Source: Streptomyces griseocarneus
GTDB taxonomy: Bacteria > Actinomycetota > Actinomycetes > Streptomycetales > Streptomycetaceae
Direction: 5' to 3'
Length of the DNA stretch: 64,000 nt
NCBI RefSeq assembly: GCF_014655595.1
Contig: NZ_BNBL01000012.1
Location: forward strand, 1-64,000
Every line of letters starts with the position of its first letter. Position 1 is the stretch's first letter. The position numbers and the translations under genes are program-made. Below the pieces are notes generated by a model. The model was not told where the DNA came from and searched no databases. It worked only from the letters and a program-made list of their open reading frames with translations. This document shows, piece by piece, positions 17,737-24,390 of this stretch.

Positions 17737-18885
17737 TCAGATGCCCTCGAAGCCGCTCTTCTCCGGGCGCACGTGCCTCCCCGATCCGTCCTCGTCGCCG
17801 AGGCGGTCGCCGCCCATGGTCATGAGCGCGCCGAGGAGGTCCTGCGGCTTGAGTTCCTTGGCGCCGGCGGGGGCCTCGACGGCTGCCGTGTCGCCGGCCT
17901 TGAGGGTGATGGTCAGCGGCAGTTCGCCCTTGGCCTTCTTGTCGAACTGGGCGGCGTCGACGGTCAGCCCGGTGAGCGTGCCGTTCTTGATGGCGACGTC
18001 GACCGTGACCTTGTCGGGGAAGTCCTCGAGGTCGTCGTCCGCGGCCTTGTCCTGCTTGCCGAAGGGGTTCAGCTTGTCCTTCAGGGGCTTGAGGCCCTCC
18101 TTGACGTCCTCGGCGACCTTCTTGGCCGGGACGGTGACCAGCACGTGGTCCACGCCGTTCTTCTTGCCCGCGTCCTTGAACTGCGCGTTGTCGCCGAGCG
18201 CCTTGCGGAAGGCGTCGAGGAACCGCTTCTGGGACTTGCCGTCGGGCGAGAAGGGGTTCGGTCCGCCGGCGGAGTCGCTGCCCTGGGACTTGGCGAACTC
18301 CTCGGCGGCGGCGTTGTCGAGGACGACCCACTCGCCCTTGAGGGCGCTCTTGACCGCGCCCATGGAGGCGGGCAGCTGGTCGGCCTTCTTCATCATCTCG
18401 TCGAGGGCCGCCCCCGGCGTGCTGCCCGGCCCCGAGGCCCGGCCGCCCCTGCCGGAGCTCTGGACGAGGGAGACGACCTCCTTGAGGTCGCTGCGCACGT
18501 AGGACTTGCCGTCGGTGGAGCGGACCTCGACGAGCTGCTTGCCGGCGCGGTTCACCTTGTAGGCGACCTTCGCGCTCTTGTCGTCCTTGTCGGTGACGTC
18601 CTTGAGCGGCTTGTCGTAGGCGGCCGAGAAGGAGTACTTCATGCCCGCGAGCACGTCGGCGTCGTCGCGGTCGAAGTCGTCGGTGTCCTTGAGGGCGCCG
18701 TAGATCTTCTCGGCGTCCGCGTCGAAGGACATCTCCGCGGAGTACGACTTCTGCTTGCCCAGTTTGTCGAAGGCGCGCTCGACCTTGGCCGCGGTACCGA
18801 GCTTGCCGGGCTCGCAGGCGGTGGACGCGGCGGCTATGAGTGCCACGCCGGCGAGCGCGGCGAGGCCCTTGTGCGTGCGGTGGAT
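17737..18885 (-). CDS. Putative secreted lipoprotein (start codon ambiguous, possibly ATC)
   Basis: About 382 aa. The mature protein (CEPGKLGTAAKVERAFDKLG onwards) is Lys/Asp-rich, with an N-terminal part like LppX/LprG-type or DUF-type extracytoplasmic lipoproteins of actinobacteria, but I cannot assign a family with confidence. The only in-frame canonical start (GTG 18846) leaves nine residues before the lipobox Cys and no basic n-region. Reading upstream gives IIHRTHKGLAALAGVALIA..STAC, a perfect lipoprotein signal, preceded by GGGGGAG but starting with ATC (18885 or 18888). A rare ATC start or a base change in the start codon are both possible. The coordinates given assume ATC 18885. Confidence 0.65.
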   Translation of the reverse strand: MHRTHKGLAALAGVALIAAASTACEPGKLGTAAKVERAFDKLGKQKSYSAEMSFDADAEKIYGALKDTDDFDRDDADVLAGMKYSFSAAYDKPLKDVTDKDDKSAKVAYKVNRAGKQLVEVRSTDGKSYVRSDLKEVVSLVQSSGRGGRASGPGSTPGAALDEMMKKADQLPASMGAVKSALKGEWVVLDNAAAEEFAKSQGSDSAGGPNPFSPDGKSQKRFLDAFRKALGDNAQFKDAGKKNGVDHVLVTVPAKKVAEDVKEGLKPLKDKLNPFGKQDKAADDDLEDFPDKVTVDVAIKNGTLTGLTVDAAQFDKKAKGELPLTITLKAGDTAAVEAPAGAKELKPQDLLGALMTMGGDRLGDEDGSGRHVRPEKSGFEGI

Positions 18886-18984
18886 GATGACTCCCCCAAT
18901 TGACTGATCCTGGGCAAAACCTAATCAATGCCAGGAAGATTAAGCATGTCAAAGGACTTTTCGGCCGTGACTCCGGCCTGCGGA

Positions 18985-18990
18985 TAGGCT
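18985..18990 (+). promoter_or_regulatory. Candidate -10 box of the ubiX-like gene (leaderless)
   Basis: TAGGCT is separated from the GTG start at 18997 by exactly 6 nt, so the message should begin at or beside the start codon. No clear -35 hexamer. Confidence 0.55.
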
Positions 18991-18996
18991 CGGGGC

Positions 18997-19686
18997 GTGG
19001 AGCGGTACGAACACACAACGCAGCGCCGGCCGTGGGTGGTGGGCGTTTCCGGCGCGTCCGGGACGCCGTACGCCGCGGCCGTGGTGCGCGGGCTGCTGGC
19101 GGCGGGCGAGGCGGTGGACCTGGTGGTCAGCCGGGCCTCGCGGCTGACGCTGCTGGACGAGACGGGAATCGCGTTCCGGGACGCGCACTGGCGGGACGAC
19201 CTGCGCGCCTGGCTGGCGCTGGGGGCGGACGGCAAGCCGGCGACCTTCGACGCCGACGTGTCCGACGTGCGGTACTGGGCGGCGGGCGACCTCGCCGCCG
19301 GGCCGTCGTCGGGCTCGTATCCGGTGAAGGGGATGCTGATCGTCCCGGCGAGCACGGCGTGTGTGGCCGGAGTGGCCATGGGGCTGTCGAAGGATCTTCT
19401 GCAGCGAGTGGCGAGCGTGACGCTCAAGGAGCGACGGCCGTTGATCGTCGCGGTGCGGGAGACGCCGCTCAGCGGACAGACGCTCAAGCAGCTCGTGGCG
19501 CTCGACGAAGCGGGAGCCGTGGTGCTGCCCGCCTCACCGGCGTTCTACGCGGGGGCGACGCACATCCAGGATCTGGTGGACTTCGTCGCCGGACGGGTGC
19601 TGGACGCGGCGGGGGTGCCGCACCGGCTGTACCGCCGATGGGAAGGAGAACTCGGTGGTGCCAGTGGTCCCCGCCGCGCGGGTTAG
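18997..19686 (+). CDS. mqnM: UbiX-family flavin prenyltransferase
   Basis: 229 aa. Makes prenylated FMN, the cofactor of UbiD-type decarboxylases, from FMN and a dimethylallyl donor; here it should serve the decarboxylase at 15300. Signatures are VVGVSGASGTPYAAAVVRGL at the N-terminus, LIVPASTACVAGVAMGLSKDLL and the RPLIVAVRETPLS segment near the FMN/prenyl site. GTG start follows a TAGGCT box by 6 nt. The stop codon overlaps that of the opposite 44-aa ORF by 2 nt. The mqnM symbol is by role; ubiX is equally suitable. Confidence 0.92.
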   Translation: MERYEHTTQRRPWVVGVSGASGTPYAAAVVRGLLAAGEAVDLVVSRASRLTLLDETGIAFRDAHWRDDLRAWLALGADGKPATFDADVSDVRYWAAGDLAAGPSSGSYPVKGMLIVPASTACVAGVAMGLSKDLLQRVASVTLKERRPLIVAVRETPLSGQTLKQLVALDEAGAVVLPASPAFYAGATHIQDLVDFVAGRVLDAAGVPHRLYRRWEGELGGASGPRRAG

Positions 19687-19817
19687 CGCTTCTTCGCGCG
19701 CGGGATGCGGATCTTCGCGGCCGTACGGCGCGAGTCGGCGGGCTGGTGGGCACGCGAGCGGTTGGCCAGGTCCTGCAGCTCACGCATGCGGGCGTAGGCC
19801 ATCTCGATCGAGTACAC
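19683..19817 (-). CDS. 44-aa basic microprotein
   Basis: A short GTG-started frame with AGGAG about 10 nt upstream and well-biased codons. The product starts VYSIEMAYARMRELQDLANR, a likely amphipathic helix, and ends in a strongly basic tail (KIRIPRAKKR), so it might bind nucleic acid or a partner protein; no function is known to me. It is convergent with the ubiX-like gene, overlapping at the stops (GTTAG), and divergent from the Lrp regulator. I recall similar small proteins at this position in other Streptomyces, but this is memory only. Confidence 0.65.
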   Translation of the reverse strand: MYSIEMAYARMRELQDLANRSRAHQPADSRRTAAKIRIPRAKKR

Positions 19818-19878
19818 GGGCGCTTCACTCCTGAGATCGAAGGATCGTCGTTGATTCGCTGATCTGGTGAAAGATTTG

Positions 19879-19911
19879 CGGGGCTTGGAGCCCCGTACGC
19901 CTTAGATTCTA
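19879..19911. promoter_or_regulatory. Divergent promoter region with hairpin between the microprotein and Lrp gene
   Basis: The 138-nt gap holds a 7-bp hairpin (CGGGGCT-TGG-AGCCCCG, 19879-19895). Next to it, overlapping -10-like boxes face both ways: TAGATT (19903-19908) toward the Lrp gene and TAGAAT (19906-19911 on the minus strand) toward the microprotein. Lrp proteins commonly autoregulate, so an operator here is plausible. Confidence 0.45.
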
Positions 19912-19955
19912 CACGTAAACCGGCGACTTCGCTGATTATTGAAAGGTGCCAGGCA

Positions 19956-20411
19956 ATGGACGCGGTGGACAGGCAGCTCATCCAGGCTCTGCGGGAGAAC
20001 GGCCGGGCCTCGTACGCGGAGCTGGGCAGGCTCGTCGGCCTGTCCGGGCCGAGCGTCACGGACCGGATCAACCGCCTGGAGGCGGCGGGCGTCATCACCG
20101 GCTACCGCGCGACCGTCAACTCCGCGTCGCTCGGCCTCGGCGTCACCGCGCTGATCGGCATTCAGCTCTCGGACGCCGCCGACCACGAGGACGTGGCCCG
20201 GCGGCTGCGCGACCTGGAGGAGATCGAGGACTGCTGGTTCATCGCCGGCGACGACTCCTACATGCTCAAGGTCCGCGTCGGCGACGTGGACGGCCTGGAG
20301 CGCACCATCCGCCGCCTGTCGGGCACCAAGGGCGTCAGCCGCACCCGCACGACCATCGTGCTGTCCACCAAGTGGGAGAACCGGGTGGGTGAGCTCCCCG
20401 AGGAGGCGTGA
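19956..20411 (+). CDS. Lrp/AsnC family transcriptional regulator
   Basis: 151 aa. N-terminal winged HTH (DRQLIQALRENGRASYAELGRLVGLSGPSVTDRI...) followed by an alpha-beta RAM ligand domain (LIGIQLSDAADHEDVARRL, GDDSYMLKVRV). Such proteins sense amino acids or other small effectors. It lies 65 nt upstream of mqnE on the same strand with no terminator between, so it may be co-transcribed with, or control, this menaquinone gene. The effector is unknown. Confidence 0.9.
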   Translation: MDAVDRQLIQALRENGRASYAELGRLVGLSGPSVTDRINRLEAAGVITGYRATVNSASLGLGVTALIGIQLSDAADHEDVARRLRDLEEIEDCWFIAGDDSYMLKVRVGDVDGLERTIRRLSGTKGVSRTRTTIVLSTKWENRVGELPEEA

Positions 20412-20476
20412 GGGCGGGGGAGTACGCTCGTTGAGGTTGACGCAGCAGCGGAAGTGACAGAGAGGCGGGCGCATCC

Positions 20477-21640
20477 ATGGACGCGGGGCTCAAGCGTGAG
20501 CTGGAGGAGAAGGTCCACGCCGGTGAGCGGCTCACCCGCGAGGACGGCATCGCTCTGTACGAGTCCGACGACCTGGCCTGGCTGGGCGGCCTCGCCAACG
20601 AGGTGCGCACGCGCAAGAACGGCGACGTCGTCCACTTCAACGTCAACCGTCACCTCAACATGACCAATGTGTGCACGGCGTCGTGCGCGTACTGCTCGTT
20701 CCAGCGCAAGCCGGGCGAGAAGGACGCGTACACCATGCGCATCGAGGAGGCCGTCCGCCTCGCCAAGGCGATGGAGAACGAGCACCTCACCGAGCTGCAC
20801 ATCGTCAACGGCCTCCACCCCACCCTGCCCTGGCGCTACTACCCGCGCTCCCTGCGGGCGCTGAAGGAAGCGCTGCCGAACGTCTCCCTGAAGGCCTTCA
20901 CCGCCACCGAGATCCAGCACTTCGAGAAGATCTCCGGGATGCCCGCCGACGAGATCCTCGACGAGCTGATCGACGCCGGCCTGGAGTCGCTCACCGGTGG
21001 CGGTGCGGAGATCTTCGACTGGGAGGTCCGCCAGCACATCGTCGACCACGACACCCACTGGGAGGACTGGTCGCGCATCCACCGCCTGGCGCACTCCAAG
21101 GGCCTCAAGGGCCCCTGCACGATGCTCTACGGGCACATCGAGGAGCCCCGCCACCGCGTGGACCACGTGCTGCGGCTGCGCGAGCTGCAGGACGAGACCG
21201 GCGGCTTCCACGTCTTCATCCCGCTGCGCTACCAGCACGACTTCGTGGACATGAAGGACGGCAAGATCCGCAACCGCCTGCAGGCGCGCACGTCCATGGC
21301 GACGGGCGCCGAGGCGCTCAAGACCTTCGCGGTCTCGCGGCTGCTGTTCGACAACGTGCCGCACGTGAAGGTGTTCTGGGTGATGCACGGCGTCCAGACC
21401 GCCCAGCTCGCGCTGCAGCACGGCGCGGACGACATGGACGGCTCGGTCGTGGAGTACAAGATCACCCACGATGCCGACAACTACGGCACGCCGAACAAGC
21501 TCACCCGCGACGACCTGCTGGAGCTCATCCGCGAGGCCGGCTTCCGGCCGGTCGAGCGCAACACGCGCTACGAGATCATCCGCGAGTACCCGGGTCCGGA
21601 CGCCTCGCTGCGCGAATCGCCGCAGCCGATGCGGGTCTGA
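20477..21640 (+). CDS. mqnE: Aminodeoxyfutalosine synthase (radical SAM)
   Basis: 387 aa. Joins the enolpyruvyl benzoate made by MqnA with S-adenosylmethionine to form aminodeoxyfutalosine, the first tailored intermediate of the futalosine pathway. The radical-SAM cluster is NVCTASCAYCSF with C66, C70 and C73 (CX3CX2C). HIVNGLHPTLPWRYY and GGGAEIFDW are typical of the MqnE/MqnC/CofH group; LTGGGAEIFD and the overall length distinguish it from the MqnC paralogue at 35308. GAGAGG precedes the ATG, and a TACGCT box lies at about 20422. A short DUF4229 gene follows. Confidence 0.94.
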   Translation: MDAGLKRELEEKVHAGERLTREDGIALYESDDLAWLGGLANEVRTRKNGDVVHFNVNRHLNMTNVCTASCAYCSFQRKPGEKDAYTMRIEEAVRLAKAMENEHLTELHIVNGLHPTLPWRYYPRSLRALKEALPNVSLKAFTATEIQHFEKISGMPADEILDELIDAGLESLTGGGAEIFDWEVRQHIVDHDTHWEDWSRIHRLAHSKGLKGPCTMLYGHIEEPRHRVDHVLRLRELQDETGGFHVFIPLRYQHDFVDMKDGKIRNRLQARTSMATGAEALKTFAVSRLLFDNVPHVKVFWVMHGVQTAQLALQHGADDMDGSVVEYKITHDADNYGTPNKLTRDDLLELIREAGFRPVERNTRYEIIREYPGPDASLRESPQPMRV

Positions 21641-21722
21641 GATCCACTTCGGGGCGTGCTGTACTGGCTGTGTTTGACTGAGCCTGCCCCTTTCGGTCGT
21701 CGTCGAGAAGAAGGTCCCGTCC

Positions 21723-22022
21723 GTGAGTAGCCAGAAGTACGCGTCGCTCCGCTACACCGCCCTGCGTCTCGGCCTGCTCGTCGCATGCTTCGCCCTGGTG
21801 TGGGTGCTGTGCTACGCGCATGTCATCCCGCTCGGGGTCGGTGACTCCAACCTCGTCTGGATGGTGCTGCTCGCGCTCGTCCTCTCCGCTCCGCTCAGCT
21901 GGGTCCTGCTGCGCAAGCAGCGCGACGCCATGTCGGAGCAGATCGTCGAGCGCGTGGACCGGGCCAAGGCCCGCTTCGACGCCAGCGCCGGCCAGGAGGA
22001 CGGCGCCCGCAACGGCGCGTAA
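21723..22022 (+). CDS. DUF4229 small membrane protein
   Basis: 99 aa with two hydrophobic helices (LRLGLLVACFALVWVLCYA and LVWMVLLALVLSAPLSWVLL) and a charged C-terminal tail (RKQRDAMSEQIVERVDRAKARFDAS). This is the actinobacterial DUF4229 pattern, a membrane protein of unknown role. GTG start with GAGAAGAAGG upstream. It follows mqnE by 82 nt, a common association in Streptomyces that hints at, but does not prove, a link with quinone metabolism. Confidence 0.85.
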   Translation: MSSQKYASLRYTALRLGLLVACFALVWVLCYAHVIPLGVGDSNLVWMVLLALVLSAPLSWVLLRKQRDAMSEQIVERVDRAKARFDASAGQEDGARNGA

Positions 22023-22117
22023 GTCTTCTCACACCTCATCGACGCCCTGTCGCGGAATACCCCTTCCGCGCCAGGGCGTCGGCGCATTTCGGGCACCGCG
22101 CGCCTCAAAGTTTCCCT

Positions 22118-22146
22118 TTGGGTGACTCAAAGTGCCGGTGTTAACG
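22118..22146 (+). promoter_or_regulatory. Candidate promoter of the dicarboxylate symporter gene
   Basis: TTGGGT (22118-22123) and TTAACG (22141-22146) are 17 bp apart, and the ATG at 22155 lies 8 nt after the -10 box. This supports a leaderless start at 22155 rather than the upstream GTG 22122, which would lie within the promoter. Confidence 0.45.
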
Positions 22147-22154
22147 TGGTCGGC

Positions 22155-23486
22155 ATGTCGACGCCCCCGTCCAACCCGGCGTCCGCTCAGCGCGGGCGCA
22201 TATCGCGCATCCTGTCCGTCCCCTTCTGGGCCCAGATCCTGCTCGCCCTCGTGCTGGGCGCCCTGCTGGGCTGGGTCGCCAAGAGCGGTGACGTCTCCTG
22301 GCTGCAGACCGCCCTCGACAAGACCGGCAGCATCTTCGTCCAGCTGCTGATGGTGGTGGTCGCGCCGCTGGTGTTCTTCGCCATCCTGGTGTCGATCACC
22401 AACCTGCGGAACGTCTCCAACGCCGCCCGGCTGGCCACCCGCACCCTGCTCTGGTTCATGATCACGTCGCTGATCGCGGTCGTCATCGGCCTCGCCATCG
22501 GCCTGCTCACCGACCCGGGCGCCGGCACCGGCCTGACCGCCGCCGACGGCGCCGAGCCCAAGAAGCACGGCTCGTGGCTGGACTTCCTCACCGGCATCGT
22601 CCCCACCGACGTCATCACGCCCTTCACCGAGCTGAACGTCCTGCAGATCGTCTTCATGGCCGCCGTCGCCGGCGTCGCCGTGCTGCAGATCGGCGAGAAG
22701 GCCCAGCCGCTGCTGACCTTCAGCGAGTCCGTGCTCCAGCTGCTGCAGAAGGTGCTGTGGTGGGTCATCCGGCTCGCCCCGCTCGGCAGCCTGGGCCTGG
22801 TCGGCAAGGCCGTCTACACCTACGGCTGGGGCCTGATCAGCAAGTACGCGACCTTCACCGCCGACATCTACGTCGGCTGCGCCATCGTGCTGTTCGGCGT
22901 CTACCCGCTGCTGCTGGCCACGGTCGCCAAGGTCAACCCGCTGCGCTTCTTCAAGGGCGCCTGGCCGGCCATCCAGCTGGCCTTCGTCTCCCGCTCCTCC
23001 GTCGGCACCATGCCGCTGACGCAGAAGGTCACCGAGCGCCTCGGCGTGCCGAAGGAGTACGCCTCCTTCGCGGTGCCGTTCGGCTCCACGACCAAGATGG
23101 ACGGCTGCGCCTCGATCTACCCGGCCATCGCCGCGATCTTCGTCGCCCAGGTCTTCGACGTGCCGCTGGAGATCAAGGACTACGTCCTGATCGTCTTCGT
23201 CTCGGTCATCGGCTCCGCCGCGACCGCCGGCCTGACCGGCGCCACGGTGATGCTGACCCTGACCCTGTCGACGCTGGGCCTGCCGATGGCGGGCGTGGGC
23301 CTGCTGCTGGCCATCGACCCGATCGTGGACATGATGCGCACCGCGACGAACGTCGCCGGGCAGTCCGTGATCCCGATCATCGTCGCGTCGCGGGAGAAGA
23401 TCCTGGACCGCGAGGCGTACGAGACGGCCGACGGCTCCCGTCTGGAGCCGGCCGCGCCGGCGGAGCCGGAGCCCGTCGCCGCGTGA
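22155..23486 (+). CDS. Dicarboxylate/amino acid:cation symporter (DAACS family)
   Basis: 443-aa secondary transporter. Eight helices plus two hairpin loops are expected. The serine-rich re-entrant loop is RSSVGTMPLT (usual SSSxxTLP), the next motif is FGSTTKMDGCA (usual GATxNMDG) and helix 8 contains PIVDMMRTATNVAGQ, which supplies substrate- and cation-binding Asp, Arg and Asn. Likely imports C4-dicarboxylates or glutamate/aspartate with H+ or Na+. ATG 22155 chosen from promoter position. Independent unit, followed by the TetR gene. Confidence 0.92.
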   Translation: MSTPPSNPASAQRGRISRILSVPFWAQILLALVLGALLGWVAKSGDVSWLQTALDKTGSIFVQLLMVVVAPLVFFAILVSITNLRNVSNAARLATRTLLWFMITSLIAVVIGLAIGLLTDPGAGTGLTAADGAEPKKHGSWLDFLTGIVPTDVITPFTELNVLQIVFMAAVAGVAVLQIGEKAQPLLTFSESVLQLLQKVLWWVIRLAPLGSLGLVGKAVYTYGWGLISKYATFTADIYVGCAIVLFGVYPLLLATVAKVNPLRFFKGAWPAIQLAFVSRSSVGTMPLTQKVTERLGVPKEYASFAVPFGSTTKMDGCASIYPAIAAIFVAQVFDVPLEIKDYVLIVFVSVIGSAATAGLTGATVMLTLTLSTLGLPMAGVGLLLAIDPIVDMMRTATNVAGQSVIPIIVASREKILDREAYETADGSRLEPAAPAEPEPVAA

Positions 23487-23533
23487 GCGGGGCGGCTTGA
23501 TCTCCACCCTTGACGTCCCTCCTCCCCGTGATA

Positions 23534-23547
23534 TTACCTGCCGGTAA
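23534..23547. promoter_or_regulatory. Candidate TetR operator upstream of the tetR gene
   Basis: TTACC-TGCC-GGTAA is a 5-bp-arm inverted repeat about 25 nt before the TetR start. A near-copy (TTACTTGCCGGT) occurs upstream of the acyl-CoA ligase at 24354, making autoregulation and control of the ligase likely. Confidence 0.6.
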
Positions 23548-23572
23548 CGTGACGGGGGGGAGGGATTTTGTC

Positions 23573-24274
23573 ATGAATGTCATGAGTTCCATCAAGCCCG
23601 CGCAGTCCGGAGCCAAGCGCAAGGGCAGCGGCAAGACCAAGCGGATGCCCCGGGAGGTGCGCGAGCGGCAGATGCTCGACGCGGCCGTGGAGGTGTTCGC
23701 CCGGCGCGGCTACAACGCCGCGTCCATGGACGAGATCGCCGAGCTGGCCGGCGCCTCCAAGCCGCTGGTGTACCTCTACCTGAACTCCAAGGAAGACCTC
23801 TTCAGCGCGTGCATCCGGCGCGAGGCCGAGGCGCTGCTCGCGGCGGTGCGGGGGGCGACCGAGCCGGACGCGCCCGCCGACCGGCGGCTGTGGTGCGGGC
23901 TGCTCGCCTTCTTCGCGCACACCGCCGAGCACCCCGCCGGCTGGGCGGTTCTCAGCTGTCAGGCCCGTACCCACGGGGAGCCGTTCGCGCTGGTGGTGGC
24001 GGGGCTGCGGCAGCAGATCGTCGACCTGGTCACCCGGCTGATCGGGGAGACCGCCCGGGCCGCCGCGCCCGCCGTGCCGCTGGCGCCCCACGAGGCCGCC
24101 GGGCTGGCGCACGCGGTCGTGGGTGCCGCCGAGTCGCTGGCGGGCTGGGCCAACTCCGGGGCGGGCACCGTGCCCGCGGAGAAGGAGACGGCGGAGACGC
24201 TGATGAACGTGGTGTGGGTGGGGCTGGACAACCTCATGAACGGGCGGCGCTGGACGTGCGCCGCCCGCCCGTGA
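23573..24274 (+). CDS. TetR family transcriptional regulator
   Basis: 233 aa. After a Lys-rich N-terminal tail the canonical HTH appears: REVRERQMLDAAVEVFARRG then MDEIAELAGASKPLVYLYLNSKEDLF. The C-terminal ligand domain is variable. The ATG at 23573 has GGGGAGGGA upstream; the in-frame extension to 23510 runs through the operator and is rejected. It lies directly upstream of an acyl-CoA ligase and shares an operator-like sequence with it, so an acyl-CoA or fatty-acid effector is plausible. Confidence 0.92.
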   Translation: MNVMSSIKPAQSGAKRKGSGKTKRMPREVRERQMLDAAVEVFARRGYNAASMDEIAELAGASKPLVYLYLNSKEDLFSACIRREAEALLAAVRGATEPDAPADRRLWCGLLAFFAHTAEHPAGWAVLSCQARTHGEPFALVVAGLRQQIVDLVTRLIGETARAAAPAVPLAPHEAAGLAHAVVGAAESLAGWANSGAGTVPAEKETAETLMNVVWVGLDNLMNGRRWTCAARP

Positions 24275-24337
24275 GCCGCCCGGGCCGGCGCGCTCTGGTC
24301 GGCCCCCGCCACCGGGCGTACATTTACGGCCATAGAT

Positions 24338-24365
24338 TTACCGCTGAGTAAGGTTACTTGCCGGT
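24338..24365. promoter_or_regulatory. Candidate TetR operator upstream of the acyl-CoA ligase
   Basis: Two elements are adjacent: the inverted repeat TTAC-CGCTGA-GTAA (24338-24351) and TTACTTGCCGGT (24354-24365). The second matches 11 of 12 positions of the site in front of the tetR gene. They sit 26-53 nt before the ligase start, where repression would be effective. Confidence 0.6.
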
Positions 24366-24390
24366 CTCGCATGTGGGTCAGGAGCCGCAC

